In this document: positions 16,966 to 25,133 of the stretch, piece after piece | Position numbering within the stretch: the first letter of the stretch is position 1 | How the letters are laid out: each line of letters starts with the position of its first letter | Origin: Glacieibacterium sp038210595 | GTDB taxonomy: Bacteria; Pseudomonadota; Alphaproteobacteria; Sphingomonadales; Sphingomonadaceae | Direction: 5' to 3' | NCBI GenBank assembly: GCA_038210595.1 | Contig: JBBQWN010000015.1 | Location: 1 to 58,778 of the forward strand | Length of the DNA: 58,778 nt | Translations under genes and position numbers: made by a program | The notes under the pieces: generated by a model | Told to the model about the DNA's origin: nothing | Database searches by the model: none | What the model saw: only the letters and a program-made list of their open reading frames with translations

Positions 16966-18169
16966 TGATGCTGATGTAGCCGTGGGTCAGGTCGCAGGTC
17001 CACACCTGGGCGCGCCCGTCGCCGAGGCCAAGGTCGACGCCGATATCGACCATCTCGCCCGCCAGGTGCGCGGCGACCGGGGCTTCGTCATAGCCGGGCT
17101 CGACCGCGCCGTTCCGGGCCACCGTCGTCGCGCCGAACCGGATGCTCAGCCGGTCGCGTTCGGCGCGCTCGCCGGCCTTGCCCACCGCCATGACGACGCG
17201 GCCCCAGTTGGCGTCGCCGCCGGCGATCGCGGTCTTGACCAGCGGCGAGTTGGCGATGCTGAGCGCAACGCGCTTGGCGGCGGCGTCGCTGTCGGCACCC
17301 TCGACCGCGACGGTGATGAACTTCGACGCGCCCTCGCCGTCGCGGACGACCAGTTGCGCAAGCTCGCGGCAGACCTGCGTCAGCGCGGCGGCGAAGGCAT
17401 CGGCCCCGGGCGACGCGGCGTCGGTCAGCGCCGCGTTCTCCGCCGCGCCGGTGGCGAAGGCGAGCACCGTGTCCGATGTCGAGGTGTCGCTGTCGACGGT
17501 GATGCAGTTGAAGGTCACTGCGGTCGCGGCGGTCAGCATCGCCTGCAGCAGCGGCGCGGCCACGGCGGCGTCGGTGAAGATGAAGCCGAGCATCGTCGCC
17601 ATGTCGGGGGCGATCATCCCCGAGCCCTTGACGATGCCGGCGATGGTGACCCGCTGGCCCCCGACCATCGCCTCGGCAACCGCACCCTTGGGAAACGTGT
17701 CCGTCGTGCCGATGGCGTGGGTCGCATCTTCGAACGATGCGGTGCCCAGCGCGGCGTGGGCGGCGGCAACGACCGCGGTCGCCTTGTCCTGCGGCAGCGG
17801 CACGCCGATGACGCCGGTCGAGGCGACGAACACCTCGTGCGGCGCGCAGCCGAGCGTCGCGGCGACCATCTCGACCTGCGCGCGGCTGGCATCGCGGCCG
17901 GCCGAGCCCGTGAAGGCGTTGCTGTTGCCGGCATTGACCATCAGCCCCCGCGCGATACCGCCGGGCAGCGCGGCCCGGCACCAGTCGACCTCGGGGGAGG
18001 GGCAGAGCGAGCGGGTCAGCACGCCCGCCACCGCCGTGCCGGGCGCGAATTCGATCAGCGTCACGTCGGCGCGCGTCCACGCCTTATAGCCCGCCGTCGC
18101 GGTGCCGATGCGGACGCCGGCGACCGGCGGCAGCACGGGAAACGGGCGGGCGAGCGGGGAGATGGCCAT
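16946..18169 (-). CDS. argJ: Bifunctional glutamate N-acetyltransferase/amino-acid acetyltransferase ArgJ
   Basis: 407 residues. ArgJ moves acetyl from N-acetylornithine to glutamate (and may use acetyl-CoA) in the cyclic arginine pathway. The autoproteolysis site that frees the catalytic Thr is present: Lys-Gly-Ser-Gly-Met-Ile-Ala-Pro at 181-188, then Met-Ala-Thr-Met-Leu with Thr192 as the new N-terminus of the beta chain. The conserved C-terminus Gly-Tyr-Ile-Ser-Ile-Asn-Ala-Asp-Tyr is intact. ATG 18169 is chosen because family homology starts there. 18181 is possible, and neither has a clear ribosome binding site. The gene is divergent from tdk, with 77 bases between starts. Confidence 0.94.
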   Translation of the reverse strand: MAISPLARPFPVLPPVAGVRIGTATAGYKAWTRADVTLIEFAPGTAVAGVLTRSLCPSPEVDWCRAALPGGIARGLMVNAGNSNAFTGSAGRDASRAQVEMVAATLGCAPHEVFVASTGVIGVPLPQDKATAVVAAAHAALGTASFEDATHAIGTTDTFPKGAVAEAMVGGQRVTIAGIVKGSGMIAPDMATMLGFIFTDAAVAAPLLQAMLTAATAVTFNCITVDSDTSTSDTVLAFATGAAENAALTDAASPGADAFAAALTQVCRELAQLVVRDGEGASKFITVAVEGADSDAAAKRVALSIANSPLVKTAIAGGDANWGRVVMAVGKAGERAERDRLSIRFGATTVARNGAVEPGYDEAPVAAHLAGEMVDIGVDLGLGDGRAQVWTCDLTHGYISINADYRS

Positions 18170-18246
18170 GGCGGGGGTCATGCCAAGCGACGCCGTGCAA
18201 GTCGAGGCGGTTGACCGCACCGGCCCGGGCGCGCGACACCCCGGCA

Positions 18247-18846
18247 ATGGCCAAGCTGTATTTCTACTACGCCTCGATGAACGCCGGGAAGTCGACGCTG
18301 CTGCTCCAGGCCGACTTCAACTACCGCGAGCGTGGCATGGCGACGATGCTGTTCACCGCGGCGCTCGACGGACGCGCCGGGTTCGGGCGTGTCGCCTCCC
18401 GCATCGGGCTGACGATGCCGGCCAATACCTTTAGCGCGACCACCGATCTCGGCCAGGCGATCGCGGCCGGCACCGGTGACGGGGGCCCGCTGGCCTGCGT
18501 GCTGGTCGACGAGGCGCAGTTCCTGACCCGCGCGCAGGTCTGGCAGCTCGCAGCCGTCGCCGACGGGCTCGACGTGCCGGTGCTGTGCTACGGCCTGCGC
18601 ACCGACTTCCGCGCCGAACCGTTCGAGGGGGCAACCTGGCTGCTGGCGCTGGCCGACGTGCTGACCGAGATCAAGGCGGTGTGCACGTGCGGGCGCAAGG
18701 CGACGATGAACCTCAGGATCGATGCCGCCGGGCGTGCGGTCAGCGACGGGGTGCAGACCGAAATCGGCGGCAACGACCGCTATGTCGCGCTGTGCCGCCG
18801 CCACTATCTGGCCGCACTGGCGGACGCCGCGACGTCGGGCGGGTAG
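18247..18846 (+). CDS. tdk: Thymidine kinase (type II)
   Basis: 199 residues, typical for the short type II enzyme. Walker A SMNAGKST lies at 10-17, a Val-Asp-Glu-Ala-Gln-Phe magnesium/lasso segment at about 89-94, and the zinc-site cysteines (Cys-Thr-Cys-Gly and the C-terminal Cys-Arg-Arg-His) are present. It phosphorylates thymidine in the pyrimidine salvage pathway. ATG 18247 begins the conserved Lys-Leu-Tyr-Phe-Tyr-Tyr stretch; the longer frame from 18211 overlaps the argJ promoter region and is not supported. It is followed by the YitT-family gene 54 bases on. Confidence 0.93.
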   Translation: MAKLYFYYASMNAGKSTLLLQADFNYRERGMATMLFTAALDGRAGFGRVASRIGLTMPANTFSATTDLGQAIAAGTGDGGPLACVLVDEAQFLTRAQVWQLAAVADGLDVPVLCYGLRTDFRAEPFEGATWLLALADVLTEIKAVCTCGRKATMNLRIDAAGRAVSDGVQTEIGGNDRYVALCRRHYLAALADAATSGG

Positions 18847-18900
18847 CCGGGTCGCGCGGTCGATGCTACCTCCGCAACGAGGCGGCAGTGGCGGGGCGGC

Positions 18901-19773
18901 ATGGCGCATGGGCGATCGGCGAAGGCGACAGCGTGGGATATCGGCTACGCCGCCGCCGGCATCCTCGCGGCGAGCTTCGGGCTGAAGGGCTTCCTGATCC
19001 CCAACCATTTCTTCGACGGCGGGGTCACCGGCGTCGCGCTGCTGCTGCATGAAGCCTATGAAGTGCCTGTCGCGCTGACCATCGTGCTGCTCAACGTGCC
19101 GTTCCTGCTGCTCGGCGGCCGGCTGATCAACCGCGGCTTTGCGTGGCGGATGCTGGCCTGCGTCGTCATGTTCGGGCTGTGCCTGTGGTTCGTGCCGTTT
19201 CCGGCGATCACGTCCGACAAACTGCTGGTGTCGATCTTTGGCGGCGTGCTGATGGGGCTCGGCATGGGCATGGCGATGCGCGGCGGCACGGCGCTCGACG
19301 GCGTCGAGGTGCTGGCGCTCTACACCGTCTCGCGGGTGAGCTTCACGATCTCGGAGATCATCCTCGGCATCAACATCGTCATCTTCCTGGTGGCCGCGCT
19401 GATGCTCGGGCTGCCGACCGCGCTCTATTCGATGCTGACCTATTATGCCGCCTCGAAAACCACCGATTTCGTCGTCGAAGGCGTCGAGGAATACACCGGC
19501 ATCACCATCATTTCCGGCCATGCCGACCGCATCAAGGAGATGCTGGTGATGGTGCTCGGGCGCGGCATCACCGTGTATAAGGGGGAACGCGGCTACCTGC
19601 CCGACTCGTTCGAGGTCCGGTCACCAGTCGATATTGTCTTCACTGTCATCACCCGGCTGGAGGTGCGCCGGATGCGCCGCCTGGTGCACGCCATCGATCC
19701 GAAGGCGTTCATCGTGTCCAACCCGGTCAAGGAGGCCGCCGGCGGCGTCCTCAAGCGGCGCCAGCACCACTAG
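18901..19773 (+). CDS. YitT-family membrane protein (DUF161 + DUF2179)
   Basis: 290 residues with an N-terminal membrane part of five to six spans (residues ~12-170) containing the family motif Phe-Phe-Asp-Gly-Gly-Val-Thr-Gly at about 39-46. A soluble C-terminal DUF2179 domain (~200-285) follows, with the characteristic Gly-Arg-Gly-Ile-Thr-Val-Tyr-Lys-Gly segment. The family is widespread and uncharacterised; a transport or cyclic-nucleotide-related role has been guessed but not shown. The ATG is at 18901; no strong ribosome binding site is evident. The 3' end overlaps the convergent small ORF at 19751-19951 by 23 bases. Confidence 0.88.
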   Translation: MAHGRSAKATAWDIGYAAAGILAASFGLKGFLIPNHFFDGGVTGVALLLHEAYEVPVALTIVLLNVPFLLLGGRLINRGFAWRMLACVVMFGLCLWFVPFPAITSDKLLVSIFGGVLMGLGMGMAMRGGTALDGVEVLALYTVSRVSFTISEIILGINIVIFLVAALMLGLPTALYSMLTYYAASKTTDFVVEGVEEYTGITIISGHADRIKEMLVMVLGRGITVYKGERGYLPDSFEVRSPVDIVFTVITRLEVRRMRRLVHAIDPKAFIVSNPVKEAAGGVLKRRQHH

Positions 19774-19951
19774 GTCGACCGGGTGGCAGCACCGTGACAC
19801 GGCGCTGCCCGGCCCAGATTTCGACACGGTCACCGCGCGCGATGGTGCGGCCGTGGGCGGCGGCGGCCTCATCGTCGGCCAGCTTCGCCCGCTCGGCCCC
19901 GTCGATGAGACCGGCGGCGTTGAACCTGAAAAAGCCGTACTCGATCAGCAT
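19751..19951 (-). CDS. Small hypothetical protein, 66 aa
   Basis: A 66-residue frame with balanced composition (aromatic N-terminus Tyr-Gly-Phe-Phe-Arg-Phe, an Ala/Asp/Glu-rich helix, then a basic beta-like stretch), unlike the Arg/Pro-rich shadows common in this sequence. The ATG at 19951 has GAGGG five bases upstream on the minus strand, which supports translation. It is convergent with and overlaps the YitT gene by 23 bases and is divergent from secA. I recognise no family. It might be a conserved short sphingomonad protein or a chance ORF. Confidence 0.5.
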   Translation of the reverse strand: MLIEYGFFRFNAAGLIDGAERAKLADDEAAAAHGRTIARGDRVEIWAGQRRVTVLPPGRPSGAGAA

Positions 19952-19978
19952 GGCGACCCTCGGCGCGGATATCGCTTC

Positions 19979-20010
19979 ATTGATCGGCGAATCTCGTGCG
20001 AGCGATCAAT
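19979..20010. promoter_or_regulatory. 8-bp inverted repeat in the secA upstream region
   Basis: ATTGATCG (19979-19986) and its complement CGATCAAT (20003-20010) flank 16 bases, followed by an AT-rich patch (20010-20025) that could be the promoter core for secA or for the divergent small ORF. The spacing of about two helical turns between half-site centres would suit a dimeric regulator. No known operator is matched. Confidence 0.35.
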
Positions 20011-20023
20011 TAACAGATTTTAA

Positions 20024-20054
20024 TTGCGGCGTCGCTACGAGTGTGTCGCCGCAA
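20024..20054 (+). promoter_or_regulatory. 8-bp stem-loop in the secA leader
   Basis: TTGCGGCG (20024-20031) pairs exactly with CGCCGCAA (20047-20054) across a 15-base loop, 117 bases before the secA start. The rest of the 220-base gap (19952-20171) contains a (GC)5 run and no open frame. It could be a leader structure of secA mRNA. There is no SecM-like coding frame visible. Confidence 0.35.
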
Positions 20055-20171
20055 CGAGCGGGCAGGGCTCGAATGCGCGATAATTGACTAAGGCCGTGCC
20101 CGCACCTACATCGCCGGGGTTCGAAACCGGGTGCGCGCGCGCGCCCCGTTTGTCAGCGCGTCAGGATTTTC

Positions 20172-22916
20172 ATGCTCGGATTCGGCGGCATCGCCAAACG
20201 TCTGTTCGGCTCGTCAAACGACCGATACGTCAAGTCGCTGAACCCGCTGATCCAGCAGATCAACGCGCTCGAAGCCGGCATAGCGCCGCTGTCGGACGCC
20301 GACCTCGCCGCGCAGACCGTCAAGCTGAAGGCGCGCCACGCGGCGGGCGAGTCGCTCGATGCCCTGCTGCCGGAAGCCTTCGCCACCGTTCGTGAGGCCG
20401 CCAAGCGCGCACTCGGCCAGCGCCACTACGACGTCCAGCTGGTCGGCGGCATCGTGCTCCACCGCGGCGAGATCGCCGAGATGCGGACCGGGGAGGGCAA
20501 AACCCTGGTTGCGACTTTGGCCGTATATTTGAACGCGCTGGCGGGTAAGGGCGTCCACGTCGTTACTGTGAACGACTATCTGGCCCGCCGCGATGCCGAG
20601 TGGATGGGCCAGGTCTATGAATTCCTGGGCCTTTCTGTGGGCGTGATCGTCCCCAACATCGACGACGACACCCGCCGCGCCGCTTATGCCTGTGACATCA
20701 CCTACGGCACCAACAACGAATACGGCTTCGACTATCTGCGCGACAACATGAAGTACTCGCGCGAGCAGATGGTGCAGCGGCCGTTCGCCTATGCCGTCGT
20801 CGACGAGGTCGATTCGGTGCTGGTCGACGAGGCGCGCACCCCGCTGATCATCTCCGGGCCCACCGACGACAAGTCGGAGCTGTACATGCAGGTCGACGCG
20901 GTGGTGAAGACCCTGGTCCCCGCCGACTACGAGATCGACGAGAAGCAGAAATCCGTCATCCTGACCGAGGACGGCACCGAGAAGTGCGAGCGCGCCTTCG
21001 AGGCGGCGGGCATGCTGGAGGGGGAGAACCTCTACGACTTCGAGAACACCCAGGTCGTCCACCACCTCAACCAGGCGATGCGCGCCAACGTCATCTTCCG
21101 CCGCGACACCGACTATATCGTCCGCGGCGGCAAGGTCATCATCATCGACGAGTTCACCGGCCGCATGATGGACGGCCGGCGCTGGTCCGACGGCCTGCAC
21201 CAGGCGGTCGAGGCCAAGGAGGGCGTCGCCATCCAGCCCGAGAACCAGACGCTCGCCTCGATCACCTTCCAGAATTATTTCCGCATGTACCCCAAGCTCG
21301 GCGGCATGACTGGCACCGCGGCGACGGAAGCCTCGGAATTCTTCGACATCTACAAGCTGAACGTCGTGCAGATCCCGACCAACCTGCCGGTGCTGCGCGA
21401 GGACGTCGACGACGAATTCTACAAGAACGCCGAGGAAAAGTTCAAAGCCATCGTCAAGACGATTCGGGAGACGTCTGCCAAGGGGCAGCCGATCCTGGTG
21501 GGGACGGTGTCGATCGAGAAGTCCGAGATGCTCAGCGAGTATCTGAAGACCGAGCAGGTCGAGCATGTCGTGCTCAACGCCCGCTATCATGAGCAGGAAG
21601 CGCATATCGTCGAGCAGGCCGGGCGCCTGAACGCCGTCACCATCGCCACCAACATGGCCGGGCGCGGCACCGACATTCAGCTCGGCGGCAACTTCGAAGC
21701 GCGCGTCATCCGCGAGCTCGAGGGTGTCGAGGGCGATGAGCGCGCCGCCGGCATTGCCCGCATCAAGGCCGAGGTCATTGCCGAGCGCGAAGCGGTGCGC
21801 GCTGCGGGCGGCCTGTTCGTGCTCGGCACCGAGCGTCACGAGAGCCGCCGCATCGACAACCAGCTGCGCGGTCGCTCTGGCCGTCAGGGTGACCCCGGGC
21901 TCAGCCGCTTCTACCTCAGCCTCGACGACGACCTGCTGCGCATCTTCGGCCAGCAGTCGATGCTCAGCCGGATGATGAACAACGGGCTGGAGGAAGGCGA
22001 GGCCATCGTCCACCCGTGGATCTCGAAGGCGATCGAGACCGCGCAGAAGAAGGTCGAGGCGCGCAACTACGACGTCCGCAAGCAGCTGCTGCAGTACGAC
22101 GACGTCATGAACGACCAGCGCAAGGTCGTTTACGACCAGCGCCAGGACATCATGGATTCGGACACCGTCGGCGATGTCGTCGTCGACATGCGCCATGAAG
22201 CGGTCAATTTCATCGTCGCCGCCGCCTGCCCCCCGGGCAGCTATCCCGAGCAATGGGATGTCGCGGCACTGTCGGAAGGCGCAGCCGAGACGCTCGGCAT
22301 CGACGTGCCCGTCGCCGACTGGGTGGCGGAGGAAAAGATCGACCAGGAAATCCTTGTCGACCGGCTGATCGAGGCCGCCGACGCGGCGATGGCGGCGAAG
22401 GCGGCCGACCTGCCGCCCGAGACCTGGGTGCAGATCGAGAAGAACTTCCTGCTGCAGGCGCTCGACCACCACTGGAAGGAGCATCTGGCGACGCTCGACG
22501 CGCTGCGCCAGGTCATCCACCTGCGCGCCTATGCCCAGAAGACGCCGCTGAACGAGTATAAGTCGGAGGCCTTCGCGCTGTTCGAGCGGATGTTGGGCAC
22601 GGTGCGTGAGGACGTCACCAAGATGCTCGCCAACGCGCAGTTCGGCCAGCAGCCTCCCGAGTCGGAATTCGCGCAGCCGTCGTTCGTGACGACGCATATC
22701 GATCCGCTGACCGGCCGCAACGATGCCTTTGGACCGATGGGCGCGCTGCCGCCGGGTGCGCTGGCGTTCGCCGGCTCGGCGACCGCGGCGTTGACCGAGG
22801 TAAGCGACGAGGAGCTTGCCGACTGGAACCGCACCGTCTCCCGCAACGCCATGTGTCCGTGCGGCTCAGGCAACAAGTTCAAGCATTGCCACGGGGCGAT
22901 CGCCGCCGCGGCTTGA
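20172..22916 (+). CDS. secA: Preprotein translocase ATPase SecA
   Basis: 914 residues, full length. SecA drives post-translational export through SecYEG. Walker A appears as MRTGEGKT at 104-111, with Val-Asp-Glu-Val-Asp-Ser-Val-Leu-Val-Asp-Glu-Ala-Arg-Thr-Pro downstream as the DEAD-box region. The second motor domain ends in Gly-Arg-Ser-Gly-Arg-Gln-Gly-Asp-Pro-Gly, and the C-terminal SEC-C zinc finger CPCGSGNKFKHCHG is at 895-908, where SecB and lipids bind. ATG 20172 has AGGA seven bases upstream. It is followed 25 bases later by the small Ntn-hydrolase gene. Confidence 0.98.
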   Translation: MLGFGGIAKRLFGSSNDRYVKSLNPLIQQINALEAGIAPLSDADLAAQTVKLKARHAAGESLDALLPEAFATVREAAKRALGQRHYDVQLVGGIVLHRGEIAEMRTGEGKTLVATLAVYLNALAGKGVHVVTVNDYLARRDAEWMGQVYEFLGLSVGVIVPNIDDDTRRAAYACDITYGTNNEYGFDYLRDNMKYSREQMVQRPFAYAVVDEVDSVLVDEARTPLIISGPTDDKSELYMQVDAVVKTLVPADYEIDEKQKSVILTEDGTEKCERAFEAAGMLEGENLYDFENTQVVHHLNQAMRANVIFRRDTDYIVRGGKVIIIDEFTGRMMDGRRWSDGLHQAVEAKEGVAIQPENQTLASITFQNYFRMYPKLGGMTGTAATEASEFFDIYKLNVVQIPTNLPVLREDVDDEFYKNAEEKFKAIVKTIRETSAKGQPILVGTVSIEKSEMLSEYLKTEQVEHVVLNARYHEQEAHIVEQAGRLNAVTIATNMAGRGTDIQLGGNFEARVIRELEGVEGDERAAGIARIKAEVIAEREAVRAAGGLFVLGTERHESRRIDNQLRGRSGRQGDPGLSRFYLSLDDDLLRIFGQQSMLSRMMNNGLEEGEAIVHPWISKAIETAQKKVEARNYDVRKQLLQYDDVMNDQRKVVYDQRQDIMDSDTVGDVVVDMRHEAVNFIVAAACPPGSYPEQWDVAALSEGAAETLGIDVPVADWVAEEKIDQEILVDRLIEAADAAMAAKAADLPPETWVQIEKNFLLQALDHHWKEHLATLDALRQVIHLRAYAQKTPLNEYKSEAFALFERMLGTVREDVTKMLANAQFGQQPPESEFAQPSFVTTHIDPLTGRNDAFGPMGALPPGALAFAGSATAALTEVSDEELADWNRTVSRNAMCPCGSGNKFKHCHGAIAAAA

Positions 22917-22941
22917 GGCTTACACTTTACCGGGGGCGGGT

Positions 22942-23367
22942 ATGACGACGATCGCGACTGACGGGCGCACGATGGCGGCAGACACGATGGTCAACGCTGG
23001 CGGGTATTTTGTCGGCTCGCACGCCAAGATCGTCCGGACGCTGGCCGGTGGCATCGCGGGCGGCTGCGGCTCGACCATCGACAATGTCCTGTTCTCTCGC
23101 TTCATGGAACAGGGCGGAGACCGGCCCACCTTGAGCGACCGCTTCCATGGCCTGATCCTCAACGCTGATGGCAGCGTCGATTGGATCGACGAGCGCTGGG
23201 AGCCGATCCGATATGAGCTTCCCGCTGCAATCGGCAGCGGCGACGGCTACGCTCTTGGCGCAATGCTGGCGGGAGCGAGTCCCGAGCGGGCCGTCGCCAT
23301 TGCGGCTGAGCGTGACCTTCACACCGGCCGCGAAATCGTCGTCCTTGGTCTGGAGACGGTGGGATAG
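22942..23367 (+). CDS. Stand-alone HslV/proteasome-like Ntn-hydrolase
   Basis: 141 residues with the layout of a proteasome-type N-terminal nucleophile hydrolase. After Met1 comes Thr-Thr-Ile-Ala-Thr-Asp. Thr2 would be the nucleophile after Met removal, Asp14 (Ala-Ala-Asp) matches HslV Asp17, Lys29 (His-Ala-Lys-Ile-Val-Arg) matches Lys33, and Gly-Ser-Gly-Asp-Gly-Tyr-Ala-Leu-Gly-Ala near 101-110 matches the Gly-Ser-Gly region of HslV. It is about 30 residues shorter than HslV, and no HslU-type ATPase is adjacent. Related short proteins occur in bacteria and phages. Peptidase activity is inferred. ATG 22942 is favoured, since homology begins there and the longer frame overlaps secA. Confidence 0.75.
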   Translation: MTTIATDGRTMAADTMVNAGGYFVGSHAKIVRTLAGGIAGGCGSTIDNVLFSRFMEQGGDRPTLSDRFHGLILNADGSVDWIDERWEPIRYELPAAIGSGDGYALGAMLAGASPERAVAIAAERDLHTGREIVVLGLETVG

Positions 23368-23392
23368 GGGCAGGACAGCCTACAGATCACCT

Positions 23393-23418
23393 GTAACCAA
23401 CGGCATGCCGCTCGCGAA
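23393..23418 (+). promoter_or_regulatory. Candidate ECF sigma-F-type promoter before the DUF1223 gene
   Basis: GTAACC (23393-23398), a 16-base spacer and CGAA (23415-23418) match exactly the consensus I recall for Caulobacter sigma-F. That ECF factor is held by an NrsF/DUF1109 anti-sigma, and a homologous pair lies 2.5 kb downstream (25909-27076). The -10 ends 32 bases before the ATG at 23451, a sensible leader length. Function as a promoter is inference. Confidence 0.65.
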
Positions 23419-23450
23419 ACTCCGGACACAACCGACCGGAGACGTCGCCG

Positions 23451-24131
23451 ATGTTCCGCGCTACCCTGCTTGCCGCCGCTGCGCTCGCCGCCGCGCCCGC
23501 CTTCGCCCAGTCGACGCCGGTCACCGTGGTGGAGCTGTTTCAAAGCCAGGGCTGTTCGTCCTGCCCGCCCGCCAACGCCAACGTCAACGCGCTGATCGCC
23601 AGCCGTCCCGACGTGCTCGCGCTCAGCTACGCGGTGACCTATTGGGATAATCTCGGCTGGAAGGATCGCTTCGCGACGCCGGCCTATACGCAGCGCCAGT
23701 GGGACTATGCCAAGGGCCTGCGCCACGACAATGTCTGGACGCCCCAGGTCATCGTCAACGGCCGCGCCGACACGACCGGCACGCGAGACGGCCAGATTGC
23801 GCAGCTGATCGCCGCGACAGCCAAGCCGGCCGGTCCGGCGGTGACGATCGCCGACAGCAGCGTCACCGTCGGCAAGGCCGCCACCGCCGCGCCCGCCGAT
23901 GTCTGGCTGGTCCGCTACGACCCGCGCACCGTCGCGGTCTCGGTCAAGGCGGGCGAGAACGACGGCCGGACGCTGCCCCACCGCAACATTGTCCATGAGC
24001 TGACGCGCCTCGGCGACTGGACCGGGGCGGCGAGCGTTTACAAACTCCCGCCCGCCGGGGCTGGACTGGCCACCGCCGTGCTGGTCCAGGCGCGCCGCGG
24101 CGGCCCGATCCTCGCCGCCGCCCGCGGCTGA
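23451..24131 (+). CDS. Exported DUF1223 thioredoxin-fold protein
   Basis: 226 residues with a signal peptide cleaved near Ala19-Gln20. The mature N-terminus carries the DUF1223 hallmark Val-Val-Glu-Leu-Phe-Gln-Ser-Gln-Gly-Cys-Ser-Ser-Cys-Pro-Pro, with the CSSC pair at 35-38 in the position of a thioredoxin CxxC, so a periplasmic thiol-redox role is plausible though unproven. A Trp-Thr-Pro-Gln-Val-Ile-Val-Asn-Gly segment resembles the cis-Pro region. It is preceded by an exact sigma-F-type promoter and followed, after a hairpin, by the cytochrome/Moco-oxidoreductase/ECF sigma operon. It is therefore probably a target of that sigma factor. Confidence 0.88.
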   Translation: MFRATLLAAAALAAAPAFAQSTPVTVVELFQSQGCSSCPPANANVNALIASRPDVLALSYAVTYWDNLGWKDRFATPAYTQRQWDYAKGLRHDNVWTPQVIVNGRADTTGTRDGQIAQLIAATAKPAGPAVTIADSSVTVGKAATAAPADVWLVRYDPRTVAVSVKAGENDGRTLPHRNIVHELTRLGDWTGAASVYKLPPAGAGLATAVLVQARRGGPILAAARG

Positions 24132-24176
24132 GTGCTCGGTCGAATACGCCGAATAAAGTCGTTTCTCGGAACGGTT

Positions 24177-24210
24177 GCGATGCCGGGGGCCGTATGGCTT
24201 CCGGCATCGC
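24177..24210 (+). terminator. Terminator-like hairpin between DUF1223 and cytochrome b genes
   Basis: GCGATGCCGG (24177-24186) pairs exactly with CCGGCATCGC (24201-24210), enclosing 14 bases that can form a further short GCC/GGC stem. It is followed by GTTGTTC, a weak U-run. It probably attenuates transcription from the DUF1223 promoter into the operon rather than stopping it fully. The rest of the 129-base gap (24132-24260) has no open frame. Confidence 0.5.
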
Positions 24211-24260
24211 GTTGTTCTATCTGAACGCTATGCACTGACGCGAGAGCAGGGGAGAGCGAC

Positions 24261-25133
24261 TTGGCAACTCTGGCCGCCGATGCCGACGCGACCGGCCCCG
24301 CGCCGGCGCAACCCTATCTGTTCAAGCGCCATGCCGCGGTGACGCGCCTGACCCACTGGATCAACGTCGTCGCGATAACCTTTCTGCTGGGCACGGGCCT
24401 CAACATCTTCAACGCGCACCCGGCGCTGTATTGGGGCGCCTACGGGGCCGACAACGACGACAGTAAGCGCTGGCTCGAAATCGGCGCGGTCGATAACGGG
24501 CAAGGGCAGGCGCGCGGCATCACCCGGGTCGGGCCGGTCGCGGTCGACACCACCGGGGTGCTCGGAGTCGCCAAGGGCGCCAGCGGCCAGCCGCTGGCGC
24601 AGGGCTTCCCGGGCTGGGCGACGTTCCCGACCGGCCGCGACCTGGCGACGGCGCGCAATTGGCACTTCTTCTTTGCCTGGGTGCTGATCCTGAACGGGCT
24701 GGTCTACTTGATCTATGGCGCGGTGACGCGACACCTGAGCCGCGACCTGGTGCCGACGCGGCGCGAGCTGAGCCTTGCCAATATCTGGCACGACATCGTG
24801 CTGCACGCCCGGCTGCGTTTCCCCAAGGGAGAGGACGCCAAGCGCTATCACATCCTGCAGAAGCTGGCGTACGGCGGCACGGTGTTCGTGCTGCTGCCGC
24901 TGATGGTAGCGACGGGCCTCGCGATGTCGCCGGGCATCGGTGCGAGCTGGAGCTGGCTGATCGACCTGCTCGGCGGGCGGCAATCGGCACGCTCGATCCA
25001 CTTCATCACCGCCAGCGCGGTCGTCGGCTTCATCGTCGTGCATGTGCTGATGGTGCTGCTGGCCGGACCGTACAACGAGATCCGCTCGATGATCACCGGC
25101 AAGTTCCGCATCGATCCGGAGGTGACGCCGTGA
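24261..25133 (+). CDS. Membrane b-type cytochrome (cytochrome b/b6, Ni,Fe-hydrogenase cytochrome b-like)
   Basis: 290 residues with four main membrane spans and a large loop (about residues 60-130) between the first two. Haem-ligand candidates are the His residues in Lys-Arg-His (~24), Thr-His-Trp-Ile (~33), Trp-His-Phe-Phe (~134) and Ile-His-Phe-Ile (~252), plus Val-His-Val-Leu (~266). This is the pattern of cytochrome b561-like quinol-side electron donors. It would pass electrons between the quinone pool and the periplasmic molybdopterin enzyme encoded next, with which it overlaps by 4 bases (GTGA). The start is TTG 24261, with GGGGAG six bases upstream. No closer ATG fits. Confidence 0.85.
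   Translation: MATLAADADATGPAPAQPYLFKRHAAVTRLTHWINVVAITFLLGTGLNIFNAHPALYWGAYGADNDDSKRWLEIGAVDNGQGQARGITRVGPVAVDTTGVLGVAKGASGQPLAQGFPGWATFPTGRDLATARNWHFFFAWVLILNGLVYLIYGAVTRHLSRDLVPTRRELSLANIWHDIVLHARLRFPKGEDAKRYHILQKLAYGGTVFVLLPLMVATGLAMSPGIGASWSWLIDLLGGRQSARSIHFITASAVVGFIVVHVLMVLLAGPYNEIRSMITGKFRIDPEVTP

Noticed and set aside
20115..20135. A GGTTCGAAACC segment resembling a tRNA T-arm before secA
   Set aside because: No anticodon or D-arm can be folded at the right distance and no acceptor stem is present, so it is not a tRNA.
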